A stretch of DNA of 64,000 nt. It comes from Papio anubis. Its lineage: Eukaryota; Chordata; Mammalia; Primates; Cercopithecidae. Each line of letters opens with the position of its first letter. Position 1 is the first letter of the stretch. A program made the translations under genes and the position numbers. Positions 10,744 to 23,340 of this stretch are shown here, one piece after another. The notes below the pieces were generated by a model. It was not told the DNA's origin, searched no databases, and was given only the letters and a program-made list of their open reading frames with translations. The stretch covers positions 54,548,855 to 54,612,854 of the forward strand of contig NC_044986.1 of the NCBI RefSeq assembly GCF_008728515.1, read 5' to 3'.

Positions 10744-10945
10744 ACAGTACTGCTATGAACATTCCTGTACATGACTTTTGGTGAACATATGAATGGATTT
10801 CTATCATATATATTACGTATATGCTACATGACTATATCATATAAATATATTGTATATATGCATATATGTATTCAGAATTAAAAACACTGGGTCACAGAGT
10901 ATGCCTATATTAAGCTTTAGTAGCTTTTCAACATGGTTTACCTTT

Positions 10946-13870
10946 TAGGAAGGGTCATTTAAGCTGTGGCCTGAAAAACAAAATGGAATGGAAGTTGCAT
11001 TGAGATTTCCACACTAACATCTCCCTACTGCTATGACGAAAATGTGACCTTTTATAGAGTGGTTAGAGTCAAATGGGAGAAGTCCCTTGCCTCTTTTTTG
11101 CTGTGGTCTCCCAGTACACTTTAGTGCGAGGAGCCTCTGTCATTTTGGTCAGACCCAGGGAGTCGAGAGATGATGACTGATGACTCAGCCTCCTCAGCTC
11201 GGCTTCCCAGAGCTCCACTCACCACATCAGTGAGCCTGGCACGCAGGGGGAGACATAAACACAACCATGGTGTTGATATCAATCCTAGCAGAGTTGTCAC
11301 AAGCCAAGGCCTGGGAAGAGGAGGAAAGAATCAGGATAAAAACTTCAGTGGAAAAAAGACCAAGTGAGAGAGCTGAAAGTCATGACTAAAGAATTGTGTA
11401 AGTAACAGTGGCAAATGACAACAAAAGGCCTCTACTGCTAAAATAATCAGTGGTACCTGTTTCAGATCCCCAGGCATCTCTGTGTTTGGGAGGTCTTAGG
11501 ACGCAGGGCTTTGCCAGTTGTGTGGCCTGGGATGACAGCCAACTGATGGAAGCTGGAATTCAGGACTTTCTTCTCAACAGAAGTTAAAGAAGGCAAAAAA
11601 ATAAAATAAAATAAATAAATAAAAATAATAATAATAAAAAACCCAAACAAAAAATCTGGCCACAAGTAATATCTATCAGTGCTGTGTGGGCGTGAGAGCC
11701 TGCCCCTTTGTCTTAATAGAGAATATAAACATACCTGAGGAGAAGCCCCAAAGGCCTGGTAGGAATGGGTCATTTTGAGAAAAAGTTTCCAATGGGAAAG
11801 ATAAAAATCTAGTTGTTTTGCCCTTCAATGTTTTAGAGTTTCCTCAGAGTATAGAGAACTCGTAGTGTGCTTCTCCTTAAGGTACTGCTCATAGAGTCCC
11901 ATCTTTTAAAGAAAAGGAACAGAGTGAAAAATGACTGATGCGTCAAAGTGAGGTTTCCTTTTCCAAACATATGTCCATAAGTGACTGATCTGGGGTCCCT
12001 TCAGAATTGCATGCTGTGTCTTTAACCCATTTCCTGTTTAGAAAAAAAATGTGGCTCACTGCCAGCACAGTGTTCTTGGGGCAAATGGGAAATGGCTTTA
12101 GGTAGCCAGACAGGTATGCAGCAAACTACCTTTCATAACCATGCCTCATGCCAGAAGGGATTGGGTCTTATGCCAAAAATCTCTTTCGATTATCTTTCTT
12201 TAGTACGTACAAAAATTGAGACTTAAAAAGTATTTCAGGGCCATCATTTTAAATTTCAGTGAAATGTTCATGTTATTGATTAGAGTTGCATCTGTAAAAA
12301 GTATTGAAGATTGAAGTGTGTATCTGTTCTGTAACAGTTGCATATGTGTGTATTCTAACAGAATTTCTTGTATGAAATAATTGCCTTTCATTTATTTGTT
12401 TCTCTTAAGAGTTCTCAAGGAAAATACAAGTTAAATTAGCTAAGAAAATTCTGATTAGTTTGGTTCCACTTACCTGCAATATTGATTTCTCTATATATAT
12501 GGATAAAAGAAGTCAATTTAAACATGTTGACCCATGTGGTCCAGTTTATATGACATTCAAATAAACACAACTTTGAACACCAAGACTAATCGGAAAGTAA
12601 TTCAAATATTTACCAGGGACTCTTGAAGAATGTCCAAGGAATATCTAGCAGACATCCTAACAATTATTTCTGCATCTTTCTTTCTGTTGCCCACCACTCT
12701 GAAGTTTTTTTTTCAAAGACTTGCTCAGCTCACAAAATCTTATTCTCATCCCTGCATTGCACTCAGGGTTCCGGTCTTTTTCCTCCCTGTCTCCCAACAA
12801 ACACAAAAATAAATAAATTTGTCTCTTTATAAGATTGAAAAAAAAAATCCCAGGCTGTATCTTATCTTCCAGTTCTCAGATCTTTCTATCCGTTGGCCTG
12901 ATTAGCTTCAGAGAAGTACTGGAGACAAGCTCGCGGTCACAGAGAGGGAAGACTGTGAACCCTTGTACATTCATGCTTATGGCCCCAGTTGCACAATAAT
13001 GTTAAATACAATTCCTGCAACAGGCTGTTTCCCAGTCACTAAATGACAAAACTTTCTTTGCAATAAGAGGCAAGGCCAACAGTGACCAAAATTCACATTT
13101 TTGAAGACTGGAGAAAGGGATGAGGGAAGAGTTGAAATGTGGTATAAAACGAGAAACATCTTTGAGCAGAGGCGGCATTCAGCCTTAGACCCACTTCTTC
13201 CCCTCCTCTCATGATATCACACATGCTGATGCTTTTCCCTAGAAGCCCTATTTCTTGAAATCTGCGATCACAACCCAACAAATCATTCCCTTGAAAGTTT
13301 ACTTACTTTTTGATGGTTATTTGATATGAAGAAGACATTGAAAAGAGAGGAGAACTTCATAGTTGAATTTGGCCATTTCCATGCTAGTTCATATTGGTGC
13401 CTGAGAGTGTCCTCATTAGGATCTCATTTCTCTGTTAAAGTCAAACAGTATCTGATCTCTGCCCATCCAAGGGCTGGTATGGGCTTAATGCCAGTATTTA
13501 ATGCTAGAACCTAAAGCTGGGACAGGTAAGGTGCTTCACCTGCAGCATCCAAAAATCAGAGCAGGCAGAGAGGAAGTCTAGGAGTATACAGAGTAAAAAC
13601 ATATAAATTATATGATTTGATAAGATACAAACACAATAAAAAGTTAGAAAAGAAAAATCCTAAATACACATTAAATGTATACATGCTGACGAGATTGACA
13701 GATAAGAGGGTTTTCATAGTGTGGTGGAACAAATGAAGAAGTATTTCCTTAGAGAATAGTATATTAAGAAAATGTCCAGGTCACCAGTATTTGTTCAGAA
13801 AGAGCTAGTTTGAAAGCCCCTGGTTATCTTAGGATTAAACTGCCTAGCCCTTAGGGAAGGAGACAAAGGC
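10946..13870. other. Longest mostly repeat-free stretch
   Basis: About 2.9 kb without any repeat I could name, apart from an (AAAT)/(AAT) run at 11596-11638. There is no convincing exon; open frames are at most about 100 codons and show no known motif. One AP-1-type TGACTCA lies at 11181-11187, which is not significant alone. If this window has conserved regulatory DNA, this is one place to look. Confidence 0.5.
11596..11640 (+). repeat. AT-rich microsatellite (AAAT)n/(AAT)n
   Basis: An A-rich run of TAAA, AAAT and ATA units follows a non-repeat sequence. It is short and imperfect. Confidence 0.8.
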
Positions 13871-14060
13871 CTGTTCATTTATTCATTAACTCACAATATA
13901 TTAAAATTGTACTTACTATATACCAAGCACAGTATTAGGCACTAGAAATAGGGTATGGAATATGACCAACATGTTGCTTATCCTCTGGGAGCTTACAGTA
14001 TAACAGGGAAGACAGACCTTGGAAAGGTTATTACTTATTCAGACAATGAAAGTGTGCAAA
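13870..14060 (-). repeat. L2 3' end
   Basis: 'tcatttattcattaactcac', 'ctatataccaagcacagtat', 'ggcactagaaatagg' and 'ctctgggagcttacagtata' match the reverse complement of the L2 3' terminal sequence. Confidence 0.7.
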
Positions 14061-15617
14061 GAGAGTGATGATGGAGAAGTGCATGGTGCTATTGAAGGCA
14101 TTATAGAAGAATATGACCAAAAAAGAGGACAGGGTCGCTTTCTTATCAGTGAACATCAGTTAAGCAATTCAGGTGCCACTGCTACCACCTCTGGGCATGG
14201 GCTTTCTCCCTTGCCTGGAAAGAATACATTAACATCAGATTAAGCAAAGAGCTCATAAAATGCATGATGGCACACTGACCAATCAAAACATACCAAGCAT
14301 TCTTTTCCAGAGGATTGGGAAAGAGATTCAGTTTGAAATAATTATCTGGCAATAGGTTCAATGTGAAAAAAATAAACATTAAGCCATAATTATTTTTCAA
14401 CAGAACTGGAGACTTATTCATCCTACTTTCTGAAATTGTATATCTATTTCATAGCACTGGAAGCTCAATACTATGTTTTATGTTCTGGAGGTAAAAACAC
14501 GATGTCTGTTTTATTTCACAACATGAATTGAAAGCGTTTGTGGGACAGGATGTTGTTTTGGTTCAATAGGTTGTTCAAGGTTCCTTAGGAGTTTTATCCA
14601 GTAACTGCTTTCAGCTTTAAGAAATTAATGTTTCCATTTGGTTTTCAGATCCAAAGACTGTGTAAGCAGATTTTTCTGTTTTTGATGCCTCATCCAATTG
14701 CTAGTGTGGTTTAAGGTAATCAATCATATAACTGAGTTAAAGAACTCTGGCTAAGAGTTTTTACACAAACAAAACTTGCATTGGTTTGAGTGGGGATGGT
14801 GCTTGTTCAAGGACTGCAGGAATAGGTTGTACTCAAACCTCAGAAATGTTCCAGATTTGCAGCTCATGCTCTGGTTGGGAAGGCTGTACCTTATGATTCA
14901 GGTAAGATACTGGCAGGGCTCATGCTAGGAAAATGAGAATACCTGATGGGAACAACAAAGTTACTGATTCTCTTGGCTGTCCAGCAAGTCTCTACCTGTC
15001 CCTCATGAGTCTTTCTGCCAAATTTCAGAAGGAAAAAATGTCTTTCTCTGGGATTTCCAGGGAAGATGGAGGTTCCTTTCCAGCCTTCATTTCATTACAA
15101 ATTTACTAATCATATACTGTGGCAGTCATCTAACAGCACAAAGACTGTTTAATTTAAGATTTAAGATAATTTAAGATTATAATCCCAAAGGAAAGGAAAT
15201 TAGCATAAATAAAATACTTGCAATGTAGTAAAAGTACAATGCTGGGAACATTCAAGTTACATTTTCAACCAGAAGACAATGCAATTAGCAGTACTGGGAT
15301 TCAAGAGAGAGAGAAGGGTGGCGAAAAATACTGCATAGAAGTGAACAACAAAATGGGGAAGGGAAGGAAACCCTTCCCCAGGGTTTGTATTTAGGAATAC
15401 AATGAAATTAGTCAAGGTGGTCACAGCCTATCTTCTTTCAGGACCCTTTTCCCCTTCATGGGTCTATCATGCCTATCTTCCAGTGGTCAATACTTTCCTG
15501 TTGCCCTCTAGAGGCCCAGAGTTCGCCACTCTGGAGTCCTACCTACCTTGGTCTGCCCTACTCGGCCCAGTATTGTCACCTGTTCTGATCTTTCCCCCAA
15601 ATTTTACGCTGACTCAC
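14061..15617. other. Unique sequence
   Basis: No named repeat or exon recognised. An ATG-started frame at 14019-14243 overlaps the L2 and has no family resemblance. 'atttaagatttaagataatt' near 15151 is a small local duplication. Confidence 0.45.
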
Positions 15618-16152
15618 TGTATTAGTTTCCTTTTGTTGCAGTAACAATTGCCATAAATATAGGGCTTAAAATAGCACAATTTTATTATCTTATTGTTTTG
15701 AAGGTCAGAAGTCTGAAATTATATCACTGGGATAAAAACCACGGTGTCGGCACAGCTGCATTCCTTTCTGGAAACTCAAGGGGAACCTGTTTTCTTATCT
15801 TTTCTAGCTCCTAGAGGCTGCCCACATTCTTTGGCTTGTGGCCCCCTCCCATCTTCAAAGCCAGTGATAACCACTCAAGTCCTTCTCACATTGTGTCCCC
15901 ATAGCTTTGCTTCTGCCATCACATTTTACCCTGACTCTTACACTCCCTCTTCCTCTTTTACCAAGCATCCTGCGATGACATTGGGCCCAGTTGGATAATC
16001 CTGGATATTCTCTCTTTTACAGTCAGCTCATTAATAACCTCAATTCCATCTGCAACCTTAATTCTGTCTTGCCATGTAATGTAATATAGTCACAGGTTCT
16101 GGGGATTAGAATGTGGTCATCTTTGGGGGTGACTGTTATTCTGTCTACTTCA
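15618..16152 (-). mobile_element. MLT1A-type solo LTR
   Basis: Plus-strand order TGTATTAGTTTCC, 'ggtcagaagtctgaaatta', 'cacggtgtcggcacagctgc', 'tgacattgggcccagttgg', 'cacaggttctggggattag' and 'gactgttattctgtctac' is the reverse complement of an MLT1A LTR. Flanking CTCAC (15613-15617) and CCCAC (16153-16157) fit a 5 bp duplication with one change. No internal sequence or partner LTR is present. Confidence 0.8.
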
Positions 16153-16389
16153 CCCACCTTCAATTCTACTATCAATCAAAATTTACTTTTATGTTCTTCA
16201 ATGACTCCTCATTAGCTAAAAAGTGGACCTAATAATTTAACCCAAACAGAAGGTTTTAAAGGGAAATACGTAGGACCTGTCCCTACTTATTCTCCTGTCC
16301 CTGTTTACATATCATGAGTCAAGCGTGGTTCTCTTCTATCTGAATCCAAATGAGACTTCAGAATCCTTTTTCACATCCTGGCAACCACT

Positions 16390-17440
16390 TCCTTATGACC
16401 CTCTGTGATCTCTACATCTTGCCCACCCCACTCTCCTCCTTGAGCAACTACTGATCTTCTTTTTGTCTCTATAGATTAATTTGGATTTCCCAAAGTTTTA
16501 TGTTAGTGGAATCATATAGTGTGTACTCTCACCCAAACTTCTTTCATTCAGTATAAGTAGTTTATGATTCGCCCATGTGTCATTCAATAGTTCATTCATT
16601 TTGGATCAGTATTGTGAATCAATATTCCATTATATGGACATACCACAATTTGTTTATATATTCACCTTTTGATGAATGTTGTTTTACATTTTGGCTATTA
16701 AATATAAAGCTGCTATTAAAATTCAAGTATAAGTCTTTGAAAGGACATAAATTTCCATTTCTCTTGAGTAAATACCTAGGAATTAAATAGCTGGATATAT
16801 GATATGTTATATGTTTAACTTCTTAAGAAACTGTCAAAATATTTTCCAAAGTGGTTGTACCATTTTACATTCTCCCTACCAGTGAATACAAATTCTAGTT
16901 TTTCGACATCCTCACCAATACTTGGTAAGGTCAGTCTTTTTAATTTTAACTATTCTGATAGGTATGTATACAGTGATACCTCACTGTGGTTTTAATATGC
17001 ATTTCTCTAATGGTTAATGCTGTTGAGCTTTTCATGTGCCATTTGTATATCTTCTCTGGTGAAGTGCCTGATTAAATCTTTTGCATAATTTTTAATTGGA
17101 AAGTTTGTTCTCTTATTGTTGAGTTTTATATATTCTTTATATATTCCAGATACAAATTTGTTATTAGATATAGGCTTTGCAAAGGTTTTCTCCTAGTCTG
17201 TGGCTTGCCTTTTAATTTTTGTTCTTTCATTTCATTTTCATTCTTTCATTTATAAAGCAGTGTTATTCAAAGAGCAAAATGTTTTCATTTTGATGAAGTC
17301 CAATTTACCAGTTTGTTCTTTTATGAATTGTCTTTTTGGTGTCATACCTAAGAAATCTTTGCCTTACCAAGGTCATCATAAGTATTTCATATCTTCATTA
17401 AACTTATAAAGGTTAACACTTCTAAATTTCAACTTCTGAC
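16390..17440 (-). mobile_element. Old L1M ORF2 3' region
   Basis: 'ttatgttagtggaatcatat', 'ttccattatatggacatacc', 'aaagtggttgtaccatttt', 'ctcactgtggttttaatatg' and 'gatgaagtccaatttaccag' occur in antisense L1 order. It is too diverged for an open frame. Confidence 0.75.
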
Positions 17441-18240
17441 ACTTTGTTGCTAGTATATAGATGTCATGCTGTTAAATTCCTCTCCATCATGTCCAGAGGC
17501 ACACAATGCCTGGCTATCCCACTCTTAGTGATGTTAAGATTAACCAGTGAGTTTAGATAGTGTCAACATGATCTATTCATTAAAAACTTTCTCCATCAAC
17601 CTTTCACTTAATATTTTTGGACCACTCAAATTACCTACATAAGTTATTTCATTAGAGGTTCCAAGCTGTTGAGTTTTTGATTCTGTTATTCTTCTTGCAT
17701 TTACTAGCTGTGATTCATTTATGAAGAAATTTTCCTGGTCCCCTATTTTATTAGCCTGAAATGTAGCATGTAGAAAAAGAAGTATAAATACTTGATTCTC
17801 TTTTTTAATTTATTATTTTTATAATACATATTTAATGCTCTAGAAACTAATAAAATGCATCAATAATGTTTTATTTTTGGAATATCTTAATGAACACATG
17901 AATTTGTATTTAGTTGATGTATTTCAATTCATTGGAGCCATTATTTTTTGGATGCTTGAATTGTCCATCTTTGGCCAGTACGAGCCCTTTCTTATTGGTC
18001 TTTTTTCAGTATGACTCTAGTAGCCATTCATAACTTTCTTGCTTTCAGGAAAGAAAATATGTCCCAGATTCATCCTGTACATTTCCTATTCTAGATGTGA
18101 AATGGCTATTTCTATAAGGTGCTCTGGCTCTCTTCCTGGAGAAATGGTATGAAGTGATCACAATCTAGATGCTAGAGACACTAACTACTCTTGTACTGTG
18201 ATTGTTTCTTTTAATGGGGTGTATGTTCATAATCAGAACT
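17441..18240 (-). mobile_element. Probable old L1-related (HAL1/L1M) segment
   Basis: 'gatgcttgaattgtccatct', 'ttggccagtacgagcc' and 'tcccagattcatcctgtac' resemble a conserved segment of very old L1-type elements seen antisense. It interrupts or adjoins the L1M pieces on each side. Family assignment is weak. Confidence 0.4.
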
Positions 18241-19990
18241 TAGTTTTAATTCTGTCAAGTTTAATGATTTTTTATTAATGATTAATCCTGTTTTGTGTCT
18301 TGTTTAAGGATATTTCCTTACTTGGAAGTTACAAAAATGTTCTCCCATATGATGTTCTGAAAGGGTTGAATATTTTGCCTTTCCTATTTAGGGCTGTGAA
18401 CTAACTGGAACTGATTTTGTTATATGGTTAGGGTTCCAGTGTCATTTTCCCCCAAAATAATGCTCAACTTTTCTATGATTATTTATTGAACGGTCCAACT
18501 ATTTCTGACTTCTATGCAGTACTATCCCTGTAATAAATCAAATATCTTTATGTGTGTAGGTTGGTTTCTGGAGTATGCATATTTTATTCTATTGGTCTAT
18601 TTGCCTATCCTTGTGTGAGTACCTCATTCTTTTAAGTTCTATAGCCTTTAATAAGCCTTAGTATGCAGTAGAGTCAATCTTCCAATTATAGTTGTGTCTT
18701 GGCTATGCTTGGCTTTTTGTATTTTTATGTATGTTAGAATTGGATTGTCAATTTTCCTCCCAAAAATCCTAAGATTTTAAATAAACTACATTGACCCTAG
18801 ATTAATTTGTGGGGAATTGCAATATTTATAATATTGAGTCTTCCAATCAATGTACAGTAAATCTCTATATTTGTTTAGGTCTCCTTTAACTTTCCTTGTT
18901 ATAATTTTACAGTTTTTGCCATACAAATCTTATAAACCTTAAATTACAGTTAATTCTAATTATGTAATATGTTTGATATTACAATAAATGGCATAATCTT
19001 TTCAATTTTATTTTCTAAATGTTGCTTATATATAGAAATAACAAATTAGAAATTGATTTTTTTATTTAGTAGCCTTCTAAACTGAATTATTTACTCAAAT
19101 AATTCATCTCTGAATTATTTTGTATTTTTAATAAATGTAATCATATCACCTGAAAATAATGCTATTTATATTTTGCATTTGATTTTTATATAACTTTTTT
19201 TTTACCTTTACTGTTTTGTCTAGAATCCCTAAGGCAATGTTGACTAAAATTGGGATAGTAATACCTTTTTTTTGTTCCTTGTATCATAGAGAAAACTTTA
19301 TGTCTCCCCATTAAGAACTGTTTGCCTGTGAAGTTTAAATTTTTATTTTTATTATTTTTTGGACTAAAAAAGATCCTCTCAATTCCTACTTGCTAAGCTT
19401 TTCCTTTTTAATCACAAAAGAATTCAAATTTTATCTAATGGGTTTTTTTTTGCATCTACTGAATTTATTATATGATTTTTCTTTAACCTCTTAATATGGT
19501 AAATTACATCGATTAATTTTAAGTACTAAATCAACCTTGACTTGCTGGCATAAACCCTAATGATTAAATTAGATACCTGGCAGGGCACAGTCGCTCATGC
19601 CTCTAATTCCAGCACTTTGGGAGGCCGAGCCAGGTGGATCACTTGAGGTCAAGGGTTCAAGACCAGCTTGGACAATATGGTGAAACCATGTCTCTAATAA
19701 AAATACAAAAATTAGCCAGGTGTGGTAGTAGGTGCCTGTAATCCCAGCTACTCAGGGAGGCTGAAGCAGGAGAATTGCTTGAACTATAAGGTGGAAGTTG
19801 TAGTGAGCCGAATTCACGCTACTGCACTCCAGCTTGGGTGACCTAATGAGACTGTCTCAAAAAAAAAAAAAAAAAAAATTACATTATCATTTTGCTATAT
19901 TGGTTGATTCAGGTTGCCGCTTTAGTGGGATTTTAAGAGTGAGTGAAAGTAGGTTCATGTTTTCAATCTGCCATCTTTGCTTCCAAGTTA
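18241..19990 (-). mobile_element. Old L1M ORF2 region, split by an Alu
   Basis: 'attctattggtctatttgcc', 'gtgtcttggctatgcttggc', 'ttgtggggaattgcaatatt' and 'gagtcttccaatcaatgtac' are typical antisense L1M ORF2. The Alu at 19579-19879 interrupts it near its right end. Many stops in all frames. Confidence 0.75.
19579..19879 (+). mobile_element. AluS
   Basis: Full-length copy beginning GGCAGGGCACAGTCG, with 'attagccaggtgtggtagt' and 'ctgcactccagcttgggtg', ending in an A-run. The divergence is moderate. Confidence 0.9.
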
Positions 19991-20109
19991 GTACTAAATA
20001 ATCTTTTTGCCAGCTGATTTACTATATTGGCACCTTTACTCCGTTCTAGTATTCCTTGCCACTCTTCTCTCGCCTAAATCCTGGTACTGCTAATTGCATT
20101 GTCTTCTGA

Positions 20110-20280
20110 TTAAAAATGTAACATGAATATTCCAAGCATTGTTCTTTTACTACATTGCAAGTATTTTATGTATGCTAATTTTCCTTTATTAGACAGTGAG
20201 CTCCTCGGGATTATAATCTTATGTCTTTGTGCTGTTAGATGCCTGTAACAGTACATGACCAGTAAATCTGTAATGAAAGG
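20110..20280 (+). repeat. L2 3' end
   Basis: 'ttagacagtgagctcctcgg' and 'tgtctttgtgctgttagatg' follow the L2 terminal sequence (agactgtgagctccttgagg type) in sense direction. Confidence 0.6.
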
Positions 20281-20345
20281 AAAGCTGGAAAGGAACCTCC
20301 GTTTTCCCAGGATATATATTAAAAATCCCTTATTGCAACATCACT

Positions 20346-20379
20346 ATTTGGCAGCTGCTAAGAATGACAGCTGCCAAAT
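20346..20379. repeat. Perfect 12 bp inverted repeat with 10 nt loop
   Basis: ATTTGGCAGCTG (20346-20357) and CAGCTGCCAAAT (20368-20379) are exact reverse complements around CTAAGAATGA. It could fold as a short hairpin. Function unknown. Confidence 0.9.
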
Positions 20380-20439
20380 GGTGTACAAGAATGTGTCGAA
20401 GGGCCCCATGGGGTGTGATAAATTACACTAGTATAAATC

Positions 20440-20650
20440 ATTCTTTTTAAACTTTCAAAGCATTTTTATAATTATCCTCTTATTTGACCCTCACAACTGA
20501 GAAATTAGTAAATTAGTAGCTTTAGCCCTGATTTATACGTAAGTAAACAAGGCCCAGAGAAACTAAATATTTACCTAAGACTGTACGCTAGTGTGGGGCC
20601 AAATTTGGTCTAGAATTCAGGTTTCCAGATGTTTAAACTCAGGATCTTTT
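20440..20650 (-). repeat. MIR
   Basis: 'ttgaccctcacaactgagaa', 'aacaaggcccagagaaacta' and 'ggtctagaattcaggtttcc' follow the antisense MIR core (gaggaaactgaggcacagag type). Confidence 0.65.
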
Positions 20651-20779
20651 TAATAGACCAGTGGTTCTCAAACTATGGATCTTAGGGGCTGCTATTGAAC
20701 AGGGATGGGAGACAAGATAGAGGGTGAATGATCAGGAATCTGGGCCCTTGCTCATGTTACAGTTCTGTTTTTATCTCCT

Positions 20780-21465
20780 CTACATGTAAGTGTTCCATAT
20801 AATTTATCACTGGGAAAATAGCTCTCTTGCTGATAACAACACGCAGCCACTAGTCTTTAAGCACATACTTGCTTTCTGGCACCACGTGATGTTTCAGGCT
20901 TACTTTGCACATTCTGTGTCCTGGAATTGGTTTCAGCCATTTCTCCAAGGGGTTCTGGTTTCTTTTGGTGGAAATGAGATTTAGATCCAGTATCTGGGCT
21001 CTAGGTGGGCTCGCTGCTACTGGTGCCTCATTGCTTCTAGCTCTTTACAGGGGACAGTGCTAGGAAACTGCTTTTCTAAAATAAAAAATATAAAAAAAAA
21101 GAAAAACAAAAAGATAAAAGAAAAGCCTGAGTTACTAGTAATACTTGTAATTCAAATGTATTACCACATGATTATTTCTTATCTTCTCCCATTCCTTTTT
21201 GTATCTCCTCCTTCCATGGTGAAAACCCTGCTTCTCAAACACCACCACAAATAACATTTGTTCACTTCTATCCTGCAATGGACACAAAACAGTTTTTGAG
21301 CTACAACACCATACACCTGTTAAAAACAAAACTATTACATACAGTCAAATTTCTTTGCATTTCTTGTTATTCTTGTACTATATAATACTAAGGTTCTATA
21401 GTCAGAAAAGCCAAAAAGTCCATTTCATTTGATTTTCAAAAATATTTATAATTTTATATGCTTTA
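20780..21465 (-). mobile_element. Probable old L1-related (HAL1/L1M) segment
   Basis: 'ttgctttctggcaccacgtg', 'gatgtttcaggcttactttg', 'tcagccatttctccaagggg' and 'gggctctaggtgggctcgct' match in order a recurrent antisense segment of very old L1-type repeats. A-rich sequence at 21079-21125 is locally simple. Confidence 0.4.
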
Positions 21466-21469
21466 TTGG

Positions 21470-21553
21470 TGAATGTATGTGTATATATGCATATATGTTT
21501 GTGTTTGTGTATGTGTGTGAATATATATGTGTGTGTGTGTGTATGTGTGTGTA
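21470..21553 (+). repeat. (TG)n/(TA)n microsatellite
   Basis: Alternating GT and AT units with several interruptions, the purest part being 'gtgtgtgtgtgtgtatgtgt' near 21530. Alternating purine-pyrimidine sequence has Z-DNA potential. Confidence 0.9.
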
Positions 21554-21559
21554 CTGAGA

Positions 21560-22145
21560 GAAGCCCTATTCCTGTTTCTTCAGTCTTGACTTTGATCTCA
21601 ACTACTCTATATAATCATTTTAATCTGTTATTGGTTACCTTTTTTCACTTCTTTTTTGACAATAAATGTATTTACACTTTTATTTTCTCTATTATTAAAA
21701 AGATAGCATATTCTATGCACACTCTATTATATTTTGCTTTAACACTTGAAATGTATTTAAATTTATCAATTTACAATTTTATGTTTAGTATTCTCTTTTT
21801 TGTTTAAGAATTCTTTAATAGCTCAAAGGTCACAAAAATTTTCCATTGTATTATCCTCTAAAATTTGTAAAAGTTTTGTCTCTTACAGTCAGCTTTTAAT
21901 CTCTCTAGAGTCGATTTTGTGTATGATATGAGGTGGGGGGACCCATATTCCATTTTCAAAATGGGTTTCCATTTATCTCATACACTTAGTCAAACAGTTT
22001 ATTCTTTACCCACGATATTCAGTGTCAGTGCAGCTCTACATCAAATTTCCACACATTCATGAATCTGCTTCTGGTCTTTCTATTCTCTTTTATTTATTAT
22101 TCTGTCTATTCCTGAGAAAATCTTCTGTCTAAAACTTACAGACAT
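21560..22145 (-). mobile_element. Old L1M ORF2 fragment
   Basis: 'gagtcgattttgtgtatgat', 'atgaggtggggggaccc' and 'gaatctgcttctggtctttc' are antisense L1M ORF2 landmarks. It is strongly diverged at its left side. Confidence 0.5.
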
Positions 22146-22149
22146 ATTT

Positions 22150-23340
22150 TTATCTTGTTAATTTCCATTTTAGGTTTGGGGTACACGTGCAGGTTTGTTA
22201 TATAGATAAATTGTGTGCCATGGAGGTTAGTGTACAGACTATTTCATCTCCCAAGTAATAAGCCTAGTACCTAATAGGTAGTTTTTGACCCTCCCCCTCC
22301 TCCCACCCTCCACCCTCCCATCAGCTCCAGTGTTTGTTGTTCCCTTGTGTCCATATGTATTTAATGTTTAGCTCCCACTTATGAGTGAGAACATGTGGTA
22401 TTTGGTTTTCTGTTCCTGTGTTCGTTCACTTAGGATAATGGCCTCCAGCTCCATCTATTTTGCTGCAAAGGACACGATCTCATTATTTTTTATGGCTGTG
22501 TAGTATTCTACAGTATATATGTACCACATTTTCTTTATCCAGTCTATCATTGATGGGCATTTAGGTTGATTTCATGTCTTTGCTATTGTGTATAGTGCTG
22601 TCATAAACATACAAATGCATATGTCTTTATGGTAGAATGATTTATATTCCTTGGGGTATATACCCAATAATAGGATTGCTGGGTGAAATGGTAATTCTGT
22701 TTTAACTTCTTTCAGAAATTGCCAAACTGCTTTCCACAATGGCTGAATTAATTTACATTCCCACCAGCAGTATATAAATTCTCTCCTTTCTCCACAACCT
22801 TGTCAGCTGTCAGCATCTGTTTTTTTTTTTTTTTTTTTTTCTTTTTACTTTTTAGTAATAGCCATTCTGACTGGTGTGAGATGGTATTGCATTGTGGTTT
22901 GATTTGCATTTCTCTAATAATTAATGATGTTGATATGGTTTGGCTCTGTCACTACCTAATCTCATCTTGAATTCCCAGGTGTTGTGGAAGGGACAGATGG
23001 GAAGTAATTGAATCACGGGGGCAAGTCTTTCCCTTGCTATTCTTGTGATAGCGAATAAGTTTCATGAGATATGATGGTTTTATAAAGATGACTTTCTCTG
23101 CACAAGCTCTCTTCTCTTGTCTGACCCCATGTGAGAAGTACCTTTCACCTTCTGCCATGATTGTGAGGCCTCCCCAGCCATGTGGAACTGTAAGTCCATT
23201 AAACCTCTTTTTTTTTTTTTGCAAATTGCCCAGTCTCTGGTATGTCTTTATCAGCAGCCTGAAAATACTGGTGTTGAACATTTTTTCATACGCTTGTTGT
23301 CTGCATATATGTCTTCTTTTGAAAAATGTCAGGCCTATTT
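22150..23340 (-). mobile_element. Primate-era L1 (L1P) 3' end, split by an LTR
   Basis: 'ggtttggggtacacgtgcag', 'cacttatgagtgagaacatg', 'tatacccaataataggattg' and 'ggtgtgagatggtattgcat' mark an antisense L1P 3' end. It is interrupted at 22931-23274 by an MST LTR plus its duplication and resumes with 'tgaacattttttcatacg'. A 22 bp T-run lies at 22820-22841. Confidence 0.8.
22931..23269 (+). mobile_element. MST-type MaLR solo LTR
   Basis: Starts TGATATGGTTTGGCTC and includes 'attgtgaggcctccccagcc', 'atgtggaactgtaagtccat' and 'tatgtctttatcagcagcc'. Flanking GATGT (22926-22930) and GGTGT (23270-23274) are a 5 bp target duplication with one change. It is inserted in the sense direction of the window into an antisense L1. 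Confidence 0.88.

Larger units (their letters stand above)
9700..10945 (-). mobile_element. Old L1M 3' region split by nested Alus
   Basis: 'ctcaatataatgtttgtggt', 'attcatccatattgttgtg' and 'ctatatagtattttatcatg' are found before 10134. 'gctatgaacattcctgtaca' and 'ctttagtagcttttcaacat' continue after 10744. The interval between is an Alu nested in another Alu. Confidence 0.65.

Noticed and set aside
11181..11187. AP-1 motif TGACTCA as a regulatory site
   Set aside because: Several such 7-mers are expected by chance in 64 kb; another occurs at 57400-57406. No supporting context.
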